The notes under the pieces are model-generated. The model was not told the origin of the DNA. It searched no databases and worked only from the letters and a program-made list of their open reading frames with translations. Shown here piece by piece: positions 50,601-53,874 of a stretch of DNA of 64,000 nucleotides. Source of the stretch: Stieleria magnilauensis (GTDB lineage Bacteria; Planctomycetota; Planctomycetia; Pirellulales; Pirellulaceae); NCBI GenBank assembly GCA_007753675.1, contig CP036432.1, forward strand, positions 9,953,381 through 10,017,380, read 5' to 3'. Every line of letters begins with the position of its first letter. The first letter of the stretch is position 1. The translations under genes and the position numbers were made by a program.

Positions 50601-52007
50601 GGAGGCCAAGTAGAGATGCTGGCCGTCGGGGCTGATCGCAACGCCCTCGGCGTCTTCCATGCCCCGGACGTCGCTTGAATCGAGCGTTTGGTTCAATGTC
50701 ACCGCACCGCTGGTCGGATCACGATCAAAGGCCAACAGCGAATCGGTATAACTGGAGGTCGCATAGATCGCGGATTGATCGGGACGCATCACCAACTTGT
50801 CCAGACGTTTGGAGCCCAAGTCGAGCGACCCTTGAACTTGGACATCACCTGTCACTTCATCACGCGTCAGCGTCCAAAGTCGGCCGTTAAAATCGGCGAC
50901 ATACAAGAAACGACCATCGTCGGAAAAGATGACGTCTCGGTTGGACCCCAGCTGAAGACTCGTCCCGCTGAGCGCTACGACGCCTGTCGCGGGATCACGA
51001 TCGAGTAACGTCAGTGGTCCGCCGCTTGCCTGAGTCGCGACGGCGACAAGCGTTCCGTCCGGCGAAACTCGCGGCTGTTGGGGGAAGTTCATCCCGACCA
51101 CACCGTCAACGCCTTCGGTAAACGTTTGGGCTAACGAAAGCGTTCCGGCTGATGCATCAACGTTGTAGACCAACATTGATTGGGTCGTTGAAGAGGTCGC
51201 GAACAATTGTGAGCCGTCGGGCGCGAGTGCGAGGGCGTAGACGCGATCGAGGTTGGCATCGTCATTGATCGTGATCGACTGCACCATGGACAACGCGCCC
51301 GAAGAATCCATCTGCAAAACGTTGATGGCATCTGAATACCCGGCAGGGACATAGAGGAAGCGCCCTTCGGGTGAAAACACGCTGCGACGAATCCCATAAA
51401 GCGTGGTGCCATAGAAATCGGCTTGATAGGTCAGCTGGCCATCTTGAGCACGCCGTGCGTACGTGGTGACACGTTGCCCTTGGTCCCAGCCCACGACCAC
51501 GAATCGGCCGTCCGGTGAAACTTGAACATCTGTTGGTCCGGAGACGAAGTTTTGCAACGGCCGCGGGGCGTCTTCAAACAGGGTCAACGTTAACGCGGTT
51601 GCCGGCGAAAGCGGCGCCGTCTGCCGCGTGTTGGCCGAAAGCTCGATCGTCACGTGATGGGTCTGTTCGCTCAGGTTGTCGAGCACATAGCGGCCAAGCT
51701 CGTCAACGCCCGGTGTCCCCGGGTCGTCCGCGGTGGTTTGCGTGAACGGTTCACCCGCGTCCCGCGCTCCGTTGGTATTCAGGTCGGCATAGACCGTGAC
51801 TCCGGCGATTCCCGCTTCGGCATTGTTTTCAAGACCGTCTTGATTTGAATCCGCAAACACCAAGCCTTCGATCGACGCGGTCAGTAAATGACGTGCCTCC
51901 AACGACTCATAGAGCATCCGGCGTCGGGACTGTCGCGGCTGTCGTTGCGGTCCCCGATCAGAACGATTCGGCTCGGAGACAGGGCGGTTGCGTCGCGCAG
52001 ACTTCAT
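32652..52007 (-). CDS. Giant SdrD_B/Ig-like/propeller protein with C-terminal dockerin-like pair
   Basis: 6,451 residues, complete. The ATG at 52007 has GAGGT 7 nt upstream; a start 48 codons earlier would be less well placed. The N-terminus has an R-rich stretch and SLEARHLLTAS (about 36-46), the LExRxLLSA motif of giant planctomycete proteins. Then: 15 SdrD_B-like prealbumin modules (DxNxDGxxDxGEP cores, often followed by DDPATTTIDETGxY); 11 Ig-like modules with FDEPVSGVDxxDF, LIDDDTIVD and PLGGxGxG; four YVTN/lactonase-like propellers (first at about 150-495, with SPDGRFVVV, SPDGQHLYL); PD40/TolB-like propellers (about 2840-3225 and 5720-6130, SADGRYVVFWSYS); a cadherin-like domain; a final beta domain; and two DSDGDGDVDGQDYGRFG dockerin-like loops. 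It likely forms a long Ca2+-stiffened surface stalk. It flanks the sulfatase cluster but has no clear shared transcript. Confidence 0.94.
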   Translation of the reverse strand: MKSARRNRPVSEPNRSDRGPQRQPRQSRRRMLYESLEARHLLTASIEGLVFADSNQDGLENNAEAGIAGVTVYADLNTNGARDAGEPFTQTTADDPGTPGVDELGRYVLDNLSEQTHHVTIELSANTRQTAPLSPATALTLTLFEDAPRPLQNFVSGPTDVQVSPDGRFVVVGWDQGQRVTTYARRAQDGQLTYQADFYGTTLYGIRRSVFSPEGRFLYVPAGYSDAINVLQMDSSGALSMVQSITINDDANLDRVYALALAPDGSQLFATSSTTQSMLVYNVDASAGTLSLAQTFTEGVDGVVGMNFPQQPRVSPDGTLVAVATQASGGPLTLLDRDPATGVVALSGTSLQLGSNRDVIFSDDGRFLYVADFNGRLWTLTRDEVTGDVQVQGSLDLGSKRLDKLVMRPDQSAIYATSSYTDSLLAFDRDPTSGAVTLNQTLDSSDVRGMEDAEGVAISPDGQHLYLASQASNRLQTFWTNPTGRSAIASLVTTVDGQSVTNIHFAVSDASPQVTGFSTTSVSPEPADQVDFTLVFDEAVSGVDVGDFQLFNSGLADSAITSVSGGPTDYTITVTTPGYAGNLQLQLIDDDTIVDANAIPLGGIGTGAVVRRTAALHVDSLPPQVAAIAAAPGVAPLARQLSFFVTFDEPVSGVDVTDFQSVDGAGAVGNVDAVVATNDASVYRVDVSVTGTAGSIALALVDDDTIVDVAANPLGDVGTAGSGAGDGSVQSPVVMIDDATISGRVWVDANADGLSDLNESGQFGITVYADRNANGSRDAGEPSVVTQDDDPATTEIDETGMYTLTGLAAVTTYELRVDATQYRQTAPVSHAQDDGLLSFTDSVFGGVNSSDTLFLTYGITLTRDGKQLYALSPNGNKVSLFNRASVSDPFVFDRSWSDTSPGFSELGAPRHLIFGPDEGSGYLIADNTIFVVGRDRATGELSVVDTVQGTVGEGNSFERISSAAVSPDGEFLYTAGIYSDTLSAYRIDVATRLLQPIQELRHEIDGVDGLDNPNKVQVSPDGSQLFVSAFFSSRLTVYNITPGSGRLVESQFFSGLSSSSDIAFSPDGQFAYSATTSSGSDKIRVFRLIAGQWVQQAGGAFGLNAPHDLEISADGRFVYVADKTLDAVVTLSRDTQTGELTSLQVVNDVAPHDALNGVEFVKLSPDGRELFAAAASDHSLTRFTRLGGDVTSEPHVITTARRDTMAADFGIRILYPSATSLRSAVVGPVSDPTVSFTATFDEPVTGVQPSDFVIESTGISGASVLSVTGGPMLYDVLVHTGSGDGTLRLRLIDDDSILNAAAYPLGGTGFDNGGLLSDPISIVNSGSISGRLVVDTDEDGFGDLGEPGLAGATVFVDINTNGQFDSGEPVAMTAVDDPVTTTVDESGAYRISGVGPGSHSVMVIPPAGFALTNPATRSAGSGVVTLVQSIKDGTSGANYLDEAAGVTTSPDGNYLYVASYNDDSVTVFARNAATGQLTVVQQVVENIGGVTGLLGAQSIAISEDGESLYVASSIGDSLVMFDRDPSDGTIAYLGRLRDGFSGADGLNNAVSVQISKDGRHVYVAAIDDSSVAVFTRDASTGLLTFAQKLTANTAGAFAVEISPDQRHVYVSGQVQSGVTVYDRDSTTGLLTLKQTVRQTDSGVNGLSGASGISMSPDGKNLYVAGYFNEGLAVLDRDLVTGELSFNEFVPDPSSTATTRPISVLVSRDGHHVVAMYEIYDAIVIYNRDSATGKLTTRQVVRDGFGGVDGLNGAWDAEFSNDDEYLYVVGAYDDAVVAFDRDAGPWVATNVAVEVVLGETSVLAPFAAVNLIPAVDSVQYSGTTPANQSPITIDVTFSEPVTGFDLSDISLGGNVVSANVVDLSGSGADYVVTITVGEDQGTLELTILDNDSIVDVQSVPLGGPGAGNGQFSMAPLEVDLLDPSVVSITAGQSSPTAENRIDFTIDFNEPVTGVLESQFSIVGTSADASITSFQASSTIPGRYYIEVYVGSSLNSEVGLRFNDDDAVVDAVGKPVGGPGIGNGDFDSALIVVDRDVSISGVIWDDVNRDSIRDVGEPGIANVTVYVDLDDNGQFDAGTEPSQVSASDDPATTTIDETGQYTFDGLAAGFRTVRLVSADPNVQQSHPSSGRVFPAGQSSLGQPLSNDDKSIVASDDGKFLYVADEGTDDILVYRIADDGTGIERIMTIDHGNDTNKGFREITLSPDQKHLYVTGYDGDNLGVFDRDAETGVISHRQTITGGGYLVEVSPDGRFVYTGSSAIKTFTRDAVTGELTYANQFFEGFVRDRRDLAIDPSSGFLYTAVDAVPSFGSIQPDLIEVFSISAVTGELTRLQVLSESLTGDDSLDGVHSLAISSDGQFLYAGAQDDDALTVYSRGASDGLLQRIQVVGGAPGLATAIKGPEAIALSSDGNLLYVVGTYNMRLAILDVDQATGRLTLLETFGQNSGAPWGEDMALTDANPFLYATSDRFISYYRKTEGLRVAEPHIVLGAAGGDYDGADFGLVDLEPNVVIIAPTTRPREGNATAQMTVTFSEPVTGVDVTDFILEADQITGSSVQSVSGSGAEYFVTIVTGTPDFPDADRTLTLRVVDDETIIDNNGNSLSGPTTLGTDSVRSIPLVLDQKPPQIDSVARLNDENTTGSLVRYRIAFDENVFDTVDAADFQLIATGLPDATIQDITRSGNQYTINVATGLGSGTIELQLAPGVDIQDLAGNPLSAGGFGDASVLQTRYIIERDPTGYITGKVFDDANGNGILDGAESVAVGQTVFVDANHNGVLDTGESSTLTEVDGTYTLGPLFSGLYDVTLVVPVDDVLTAPALGGRPIVRASLDSTGRQIDVAASNPSTDRTGTRVAFDSLADNLVAGDGPGRDVFVRNLQSGQIQLVSVAHNGLAADGDSSHAVVSDDGQFVVFYSTATNLVENDTNGFADIFLRDLVQGKTERISVAWNGDQGDGPVGMVSDIDSLGRYVAFSSHAQNLHSGDVNGFEDIFLFDRVENQLTLASLTSNRRQSDGPSHSPSVSTNGGRVAFLTSAPNLTGLPSVIGEQVVVRAPKNFGSTTYVSKAPDDSGGNGTSYRPSISNDAMIVAYVSDASNLVAGDSNGQGDAFIYDFISRENTVISRRPDGTAAGGATGITSIDENGELVAFVSNATGLVPWVDGSFEDVFNFHRSGQYVELVSADSSAIPGQGDSYAPSVSADGSRVVFASVASNLVTGDTNGLEDLFSVDTSLPLPPVGVHRVTTSVLSTLENIDLAFSNQPPSIVSIDPAVTSTRLAAIDFTVTLTEPVTGLDATDFAIDVTGTASATLASITGADDTYTVSLSLGTGQGTLVLRLIDDDSIIDAEGLPLGRTGSNGGAESMPVIVDNQAPTLVSITKLDPDPTGDTSLRFAVTFDEPVVGLQTTDFLINAVGVTGGQISNLTGTDASYVVSISHNGDVGTIGIDFVDDDSVLDALGNPVGGAGNAVLSGPTYSIETGAITGAVYFDHDRSGTIESTDAGLSGQTLYIDLNGDGDLDSGEPTAVTTADDPATTTIDETGRYRFEDLVQSSYLVRWLGGAGWVQSVPSLGSGVAVDLMVKDGPAQADFALSNQVPEVLSITTSQTEPDANDKMTYQIVFDQDVVGVDTSDFVVGSVEVAGMTISSVSGGPSSYDVTVDFAAASGQGDIALQLNDDDSIRDLLNAPLGGVGTGTNVARSLPLFVDFQPPTVLSIVAVNAPLLDLADLVFQVTFSEPVSGVDAADFAVALSGVSGTSILSVTPQSGNAIYEVVLDSGVGDGTIELELIDDDTIVDSAGHLLGGTGAGNGSFVDGDVVLVERFPRRSLSGHIFFDTDGDGVRDPGETGVPAAGVYLDLDNDGQRDANEPVGTAANDDPQTLGVDEAGFYRFGSLELGQYILRVRPDLRWIDDINNFTAVTLELSTTEAVADLGVIPNLAAINGLVYDDLNRDGVLDAGEPGLAGWTLYIDDNGNDQLDAGERTTVTSADDPLTAEDETGRYSFSPLEFQSHRVQLVGRPEFFSTSPTFLDRTIAGGASVEIANFGTTENLTRISGAVFGDTDGDGIRSAGESGLADWTVFLDENQNGQWDTGEPTMQTLADDPATTSIDEAGMFEFTTLNLGTHVVYASEPVGYLSTSPNPVSVSFTASTDAADVSFALATNDTTLSGIVFDDVDRDGIRDAGEAGVSGATVYLDLNDNGSRDVDEPSRFTAADGRYEFLHVVPGNHVVRADLPPLHEATSPAHEVAVALNQLITDLDFGARYLGYQITGTQFDDFNDNGVRDAGEPPLSGVTVFADFNNNGFPDPGEPQTTSGSGGEYVLAGTQPGTFTVRALSPEHYRPSDSYPSRDRLFGISNLHSQLPSPTQLVLSEFDPASGNVLGEFTVNQPVTTETSLTFDGQNLVLVNNDSHRLVQLAFDGTQVQEFSLPRALTGAPYAIFDVSSPVMIGGFLFVVAGSTTDNMELWRSDLYPDGLGANYASTGDWERIGLITLTNPPATPGVTLSLQRASTTSADGRNLIVGVSASAPFLNHWLQIDPFSQTAELVNDFNTQDTERGMARIGDEVFVAYPVPFTNTDGQIIVYSNSGGVNRSLNGFPAQQGLAAGLYRDNGVVVTLAERESVADVNHFHHAELASISGNVAKDLDVSGSIDAGEPALADVTVYVDLDGNRQFDSGEPSAVSDQNGDYTIVGLVPDRYTVRQVSPADHDGFAVAESITRLFTQATDAGVSTIYEIDTESGAVLNQFPSPGSVETHAGMTIYEGDLYLAKSNQLFRIDPDSGEVLETIPTTPGLKDAIEIRDGVAYMTQQGGVGIEQFDLQRRRVITQLDIHAINNITGLGYVISTQGAAVDRESFLLEMRSGTYNVDFRTGLIIPHTPTHGFPWTAYLAAAGGESFTYATYGTSLRTIATTSTEPYNVPGAVTYRNLYSAISGTVSDYGADVDLPAEHTVWVAQNDSVTDVDFGNQPAAGTISGVQFVDDNGNGIRDAGEAPLAGITVFLDENANGFADPGEPQTVSAADGTYLFAGVPLGRHLVRAESPDHFRPTTISSVTDRLFGVARVSNAGSPTGYFLQIRELNPLTGDRLSSIDTTIPVDLPYTAAFDGKRLIVVDNNLDLLFEVALDGRLLDQTPLPGNGSTSVFSQGPVVIDGTIYLLTNGGGMPMQLLRFDADTNEYYGAMPISRYIDPANELNGLPQLSLSLSESPDGQSILAFSNVDSRVFVIDPLTARMTSVIDLPRTDDGDWSAAAVGGELFVRSSGSQGNLDVYDSQYNLLRTLGNPATSGLGGGAFVDSGIVATVTSAAGAAGIDLGHRSTTSTISGTVLDDFNKNRAADGGETAAIGVRVYIDSNRNGRFDSGEPETLSAADGSYSFQGLTPGDYTVRVDQPVSLEVLTDRDAVSLYSLDVDQGVSTIRKYDPITGQLLREFPAPGTSTTLAGLALDDSGLFYSANSTLWKLDPDDGQTLNSIPLPTGEYGGLAAIDDRVYAIDASSNLLYKIDVDTMQVVETIDVNAVNPSVPLGVNFQDNLGETSDVTRLMTRLHSGGGTIILDPATGLYEPRIATNLGTTGLSGAEGEIYRAYGGQIRVESLLEGFIRNVATVQAPYGIGAASVASSEHVVRAAPGVDHSELNFFQQVDGPASIGGVLWDDSNADGAMDSGESRLAGRTVFLDDNRNGQLDSGEPFVVTASDDPATNGIDETGRYRFDDVTPGIHDVVQVLPIGWRPTYPFAETFDVQHVVANGYVAGENTGTNPFYDSSISDGGAFIAFSTYNTLLAEDTYTGADIYVLDTAAGQLELITVSSDEAASNGRSLHPVVSADGRYVVFWSYSTNFVANDNNDTLDIFVRDRQLGTTTLISAVDPSLSTGSSTANSYSYSPGFSDDGRYVTFWSNATDLVPGDTNGVFDLFLRDLQQGTTERINLAPDGSQASGGNTHNSHLSADGRFVAYWSWADNLVAGDTNGVSDAFVLDRDTGITERVSVTASGVQSDANVHNVSISDDGRYVVFHSNATTLDNVPGAVGTQVYLKDRTTGELRMIGRDRDGFGPNQSAVLPTISGDGRWVVFNSWASNLTDDDTDGGSDAFLYDVANDRVTLLSRSISGGAGNGRTDWVRISNDGSTVTFNSAANNLTSPTTAGGNLYSVSIDQLTDATVFQSVTVASGQTLDGINFGSVYDPIAPGDLTLSAAGIVENLDTTASDTLIAQLSTVDSDTPTGHSYALVSGIDDADNSKFNVVGNQLFLKQGQVVDYEAQAEYRIRLSVTDTTGLTLEKAVRLDVVDRLEMAPIDLAGGSQQRSLLSSLSIAFDTQVDVDPGAFAVRHRDLGGDVDFTITLDHSGGKTTATLTFAGIYTEAGGSLIDGNYQLTIDGDKVRSTVGGLNFDADGDGVDGGLYQLGEEAADGFFRLFGDSDGDRDVDGQDYGRFGLTFLKNEGQTGFNDALDSDGDGDVDGQDYGRFGQRFLRTLRFD
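32655..32880 (-). other. C-terminal dockerin-like Ca2+-binding pair of the giant protein
   Basis: Two matching loops, GDSDGDRDVDGQDYGRFGLT and DSDGDGDVDGQDYGRFGQRF, sit at the end of the protein. Two DxDGDxDVDGxDxxxFG loops about 30 residues apart are the signature of type I dockerin domains. In planctomycetes these often close giant proteins and may attach or sort them at the surface. Confidence 0.75.
34920..51870 (-). repeat. Fifteen SdrD_B-like (prealbumin-fold) modules
   Basis: Copies begin near 51870, 49805, 48040, 45905, 43805, 41605, 40565, 40225, 39895, 39550, 39245, 38120, 37145, 36090 and 35130, each about 65-80 residues. The core reads SGxVWxDxNxDGxxDxGEP-xLAGxTVYxDxNxNGxxDxGEP, ending in ETGxYxFxxL. 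The Asp-rich DxNxDG loops bind Ca2+ in the staphylococcal Sdr proteins. Copies 7-11 stand in direct tandem, the rest are separated by Ig-like modules and propellers. Confidence 0.85.
40590..50470 (-). repeat. Eleven Ig-like modules with LIDDDTIVD motif
   Basis: Modules start near 50470, 50160, 48370, 46570, 46260, 44500, 44160, 42260, 41950, 41260 and 40920. Each has F-x-V-TFDEPVSGVD-x2-DF, then G-x-A-x-I-x-SV-x-G, YxVTV, and L-x-LIDDDTIVDA-x2-PLGG-x-G. They mostly come in pairs just ahead of an SdrD_B module. This is a common bacterial Ig-like or Bap-like adhesin repeat. Confidence 0.8.
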
Positions 52008-52014
52008 GTTGCGA

Positions 52015-52019
52015 ACCTC
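52015..52019 (-). promoter_or_regulatory. Shine-Dalgarno of the second giant gene
   Basis: GAGGT on the minus strand, 7 nt ahead of the ATG at 52007. It decides this start against the longer frame. Confidence 0.6.
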
Positions 52020-52228
52020 GAGCCAAGCGACTGGGGAAAGCAGCCCGGCGATCCGGTGATGAGGAGGGGAATGAGTGTGGGCAGGGGGAGAGAGGATCAC
52101 TAGCTTAGCGGTTAACAACGCGCGCCGCAAAATCCGGCGGCTGGCCGCCAAACCCCACCCTGACCATTGAAGCTCAGCCGTCGATCGCTCCCCACATCAG
52201 CGATGTTGACACCACCCGGCGCGTTGAT

Positions 52229-52310
52229 GGTTAGCGGCAGGGGCGAGCCCTCCGGTCTTTCACTGTGTGTTCACGCTGAAACCGGACGGCTCGCGCCGTT
52301 CCGCTAATCC
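52229..52310. repeat. Imperfect palindromic intergenic repeat (about 28-30 bp arms)
   Basis: The arm at 52229-52256 (starting ggttagcggcaggggcgag) pairs with 52281-52310 (ending cgttccgctaatcc), leaving a 24-nt loop. Arms share TTAGCGG, GCGAGCC and TCCGGT blocks. It lies 60-140 bp after the phosphatase stop, so it can act as a terminator. The sequence resembles palindromic intergenic repeats that I associate with Rhodopirellula-type genomes. Confidence 0.65.
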
Positions 52311-52371
52311 CTTCCATGCCAACGTTGGTGGCATTGGACGCGCGGCTCTAGGACGCGAGTCTGTTACGGAT

Positions 52372-53703
52372 TCAACTGCCGACCAACGACCGGATATAGT
52401 TCGCAAATCCGCGCATGTCCGAGGGCAGCGGATGATCGTGGGACGGTCCGATGACGATCGGGCCGTCGATCGGATCGGGATGCAAGCCGTGGCTGCCGCG
52501 GACGAGGTTGGCATCGAGCGGAATGACATCCATCTTGTAGCGCATGCCGAGCTTCTTTTGCAACAACCGCGCCGCCATCCGCACCTTGCCGGTCATGAAC
52601 AACTCGCAAGGGTCATAGCCCGGTTTGCGATGGATATCCACCGTGCGGGCAAAGTCTGGCGCGAGCGCGTCGTCGTTCCAGTAGTAATACGTGAACCAGG
52701 CATCAGCCTGTGCCAATGCGATCAGCTCACCGCTGCGTGGATGATCGAGTTCCAGATCACCGGGATCAAAGACGCCGCCGATCCCCGGGACCGCTTCAAG
52801 CTCCTTTCGCACCGAGGGGACCAGACCGGGATCGTTGACGTAGACGTGCGCCAATTGATGATCGGCGACCGCAAACGCCTTCGATTCCCCCGGCATCAAG
52901 ACTTCGCCGAACGGTCCGTTCCGCACCGACAGCCAGCCGGCCTGACGGAGCACACGGTTGATGTGAATCGGCCGATCAACCGGAACCAAGCCGTATTCTG
53001 AAACGATCACCACCTGTGCCCCGATCTCGTCGGCGGCGGCCAGGATGGTTTGCACACACTGGTCGACCTCGGCCACCCGCGCCGGGTCGTGATCGGGGAA
53101 TCGTTGAAAGTCGTAATCCAGATGCGGCAGGTAGGCGAGTGTGACCTGGGGCTGCTTTTCACGCAGCACCGTCGCGGTGGCCTCCGCGATCCAGCGACTG
53201 CACGGCAACCCGGCACCGGGACCCCAGAACGTGAAAAACGGAAAGGCGCCATGGCGTTCGGTGAGATTGCACTCGGTGTGGTCGAGCACGTCAAAGACTT
53301 TGCTGCCGTCACAGCCGTAGTGCGGCTTGGGCGTGCAACTGTAACGCGCGGTCGACGATTGATTGAACCACCAAAACATTTTGGCGGTTTCGAATTCGTC
53401 ATAGAAGGCCGGCCCCTGGACCAACGAGCGGGCTTGCTGCCAGAACCGAATCTCCTGGGTCTCGCGGTAGTACCAGCCGTTGCCGACGACGCCGTGATCG
53501 CGCGGGGCCAGCCCGGTCAGCATCGTTGCCTGGGACGTGCAGGTGACCGCCGGCAGTGGGCTGGTCCACGGCATGAATTGTTTACCGCCCGCGGCCAGCT
53601 CGTCCGTGGACGGATTCCCCGCCAGCGACCGAATCGCCGGTGCGTCAGCGAGCAATCGAGCCGTCAGCCCGACGACATTGATAATGCAAACCCGATGCGT
53701 CAT
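52372..53703 (-). CDS. Alkaline-phosphatase-superfamily protein (nucleotide pyrophosphatase/phosphodiesterase type)
   Basis: 443 residues, no signal peptide, so likely cytoplasmic. The fold is that of type I phosphodiesterase/nucleotide pyrophosphatase: nucleophile block T54-CTSQATMLTG, then LPHLDYDFQRFPDHD, and SEYGLVPVDRPIHINRVLR. Two canonical metal ligands differ: the N-terminal VxIDG is INVVG (Asp to Asn) and SDHG is SEYG. I believe these changes are characteristic of a subgroup, of which one member occurs in ebo-type gene clusters of other bacteria, but no other ebo gene is here. Its ATG overlaps the stop of the small transporter subunit gene (ATGA), so translation is coupled. Substrate unknown. 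Confidence 0.85.
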   Translation of the reverse strand: MTHRVCIINVVGLTARLLADAPAIRSLAGNPSTDELAAGGKQFMPWTSPLPAVTCTSQATMLTGLAPRDHGVVGNGWYYRETQEIRFWQQARSLVQGPAFYDEFETAKMFWWFNQSSTARYSCTPKPHYGCDGSKVFDVLDHTECNLTERHGAFPFFTFWGPGAGLPCSRWIAEATATVLREKQPQVTLAYLPHLDYDFQRFPDHDPARVAEVDQCVQTILAAADEIGAQVVIVSEYGLVPVDRPIHINRVLRQAGWLSVRNGPFGEVLMPGESKAFAVADHQLAHVYVNDPGLVPSVRKELEAVPGIGGVFDPGDLELDHPRSGELIALAQADAWFTYYYWNDDALAPDFARTVDIHRKPGYDPCELFMTGKVRMAARLLQKKLGMRYKMDVIPLDANLVRGSHGLHPDPIDGPIVIGPSHDHPLPSDMRGFANYIRSLVGS

Positions 53704-53819
53704 TCGGGATCGTCATCCGGTACCGGCGGCAGGGTCATCACCCGGTACAGACAATACGTCAACAACGTGACCACCGACCCGACCGAGCAGGCCATCACGA
53801 TCCAACCGTAGATGTTCAT
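53700..53819 (-). CDS. MetS-like small subunit of an NSS transporter (39 aa)
   Basis: A 39-residue single-span protein: MNIYGWIVMACSVGSVVTLL, one membrane helix (about 5-26), then a short acidic tail PPVPDDDPE. It sits directly after the sodium symporter gene and before the phosphatase-family gene on the same strand, and its stop overlaps the next ATG (ATGA). This size and place match MetS, the small subunit of the methionine/alanine importer MetPS of Corynebacterium. The similarity is in size, topology and context rather than clear sequence identity. No Shine-Dalgarno is seen; the upstream stretch is a heptamer repeat. Confidence 0.75.
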   Translation of the reverse strand: MNIYGWIVMACSVGSVVTLLTYCLYRVMTLPPVPDDDPE

Positions 53820-53821
53820 TT

Positions 53822-53870
53822 AAGTTTCAGGTTACAAGTTTCAGGTTTCAGGTTTCAAGTCTCAGGTTGC
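53822..53870 (-). repeat. Seven heptamers of the AACCTGA/AACTTGA type
   Basis: On the minus strand the 49 nt between the symporter stop and the small subunit start read as seven 7-mers: AACCTGA, GACTTGA, AACCTGA, AACCTGA, AACTTGT, AACCTGA, AACTTAA. Period 7 runs through the whole stretch (boundaries may shift by 1-2 nt). It replaces any Shine-Dalgarno of the small gene. Confidence 0.75.
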
Positions 53871-53874
53871 AACT

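Larger units (their letters stand above)
52008..52371. other. Intergenic region upstream of the second giant gene
   Basis: 364 bp between the giant gene start and the phosphatase-family stop, both on the minus strand. It holds an imperfect palindrome (52229-52310) and presumably the giant gene's promoter. No gene is seen. Confidence 0.55.

Noticed and set aside
32481-52110. Plus-strand frames up to about 350 codons over the second giant gene
   Set aside because: They mirror the Asp/Gly-rich repeats on the minus strand; no domain, signal peptide or Shine-Dalgarno is seen.
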